64,000 nucleotides of DNA from Magnetococcales bacterium DC0425bin3 (GTDB lineage: Bacteria; Pseudomonadota; Magnetococcia; Magnetococcales; DC0425bin3): assembly GCA_002753665.1 (NCBI GenBank), contig PEAP01000001.1:1-64000 (forward strand), read 5' to 3'. Position numbers and translations under genes: made by a program. Within the stretch, counting starts at the first letter, position 1. The number at the start of each line of letters is the position of its first letter. Shown piece by piece: positions 63,984 through 64,000 of this stretch. The notes under the pieces were generated by a model. That model searched no databases. It had not been told where the DNA came from and worked only from the letters and a program-made list of their open reading frames with translations.

Positions 63984-64000
63984 GGCCCGCCAACAGCGGG

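Noticed and set aside
1-64000. CRISPR arrays, prophage genes, magnetosome genes and rRNA
   Set aside because: No regularly spaced direct repeats with unique spacers, no structural phage genes, no mam or mms genes and no rRNA sequence were seen.

Overview
The window reads as a GC-rich chromosome of a free-living, flagellated Gram-negative proteobacterium. It encodes LPS assembly (kdsD, kdsC, lptC, lptA, lptB), ubiquinone synthesis (ubiE, ubiJ, ubiB), sigma-54 with the nitrogen PTS protein, a flagellin, PilZ and GGDEF proteins, and a chemoreceptor with a bacteriohemerythrin tail. Gene content and order recall Alphaproteobacteria or Magnetococcia. That placement is inference, and no magnetosome gene is present.

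Layout. 1-0.8 kb: the tail of an RTX-type protein with two compensating frameshifts. 0.8-3.8 kb: dksA, then thiE, a PilZ gene and a four-CBS protein on the minus strand. 4.1-10.5 kb: the operon kdsD-kdsC-lptC-lptA-lptB-rpoN-ptsN-rapZ. 10.7-13.3 kb: metK and ahcY (methyl cycle). 13.3-23 kb, minus strand: a LppC/LpoA-like activator, glycosyltransferase plus MCP-hemerythrin, secA, and a SPOR lipoprotein. 23-31 kb: small lipoprotein, DUF721, TrmN6-like methylase, cysQ-like phosphatase, PfkB kinase, CoA-binding protein, flagellin, and an acyl-CoA synthetase/GNAT fusion.

31.3-37.9 kb is an accessory block: an Rpn-family nuclease gene with a strong internal start site, next to a 1833-residue STAND protein. 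The STAND protein combines an EAL-like domain, a NACHT ATPase, pentapeptide repeats and 14 WD40 repeats. 38-57.5 kb returns to housekeeping genes: ispH, speA, GAF, GNAT, deacetylase, split B12-dependent ribonucleotide reductase, ubi operon, two degenerate GGDEF proteins, DUF610, ctpA and gpmI. The deacetylase gene carries a 153-bp in-frame palindromic (MITE-like) insertion.

57.7-64 kb begins with tRNA-Ser(CGA) and a hicBA toxin-antitoxin pair. It continues with a coiled-coil membrane protein and ends in a complete diversity-generating retroelement (DGR). In transcriptional order on the minus strand the DGR consists of a formylglycine-generating-enzyme-like target gene with a 3' variable repeat, an HRDC protein, Avd, a DGR-type reverse transcriptase, and the template repeat. 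Template and variable repeats align over 125 bp with 19 differences. Every difference falls on a template adenine, which is the hallmark of adenine-directed mutagenic retrohoming. The DGR is the strongest special system in the window; the EAL-NACHT-WD40 protein and the nested Rpn gene are the next most unusual. A 30-bp palindromic intergenic repeat occurs four times.
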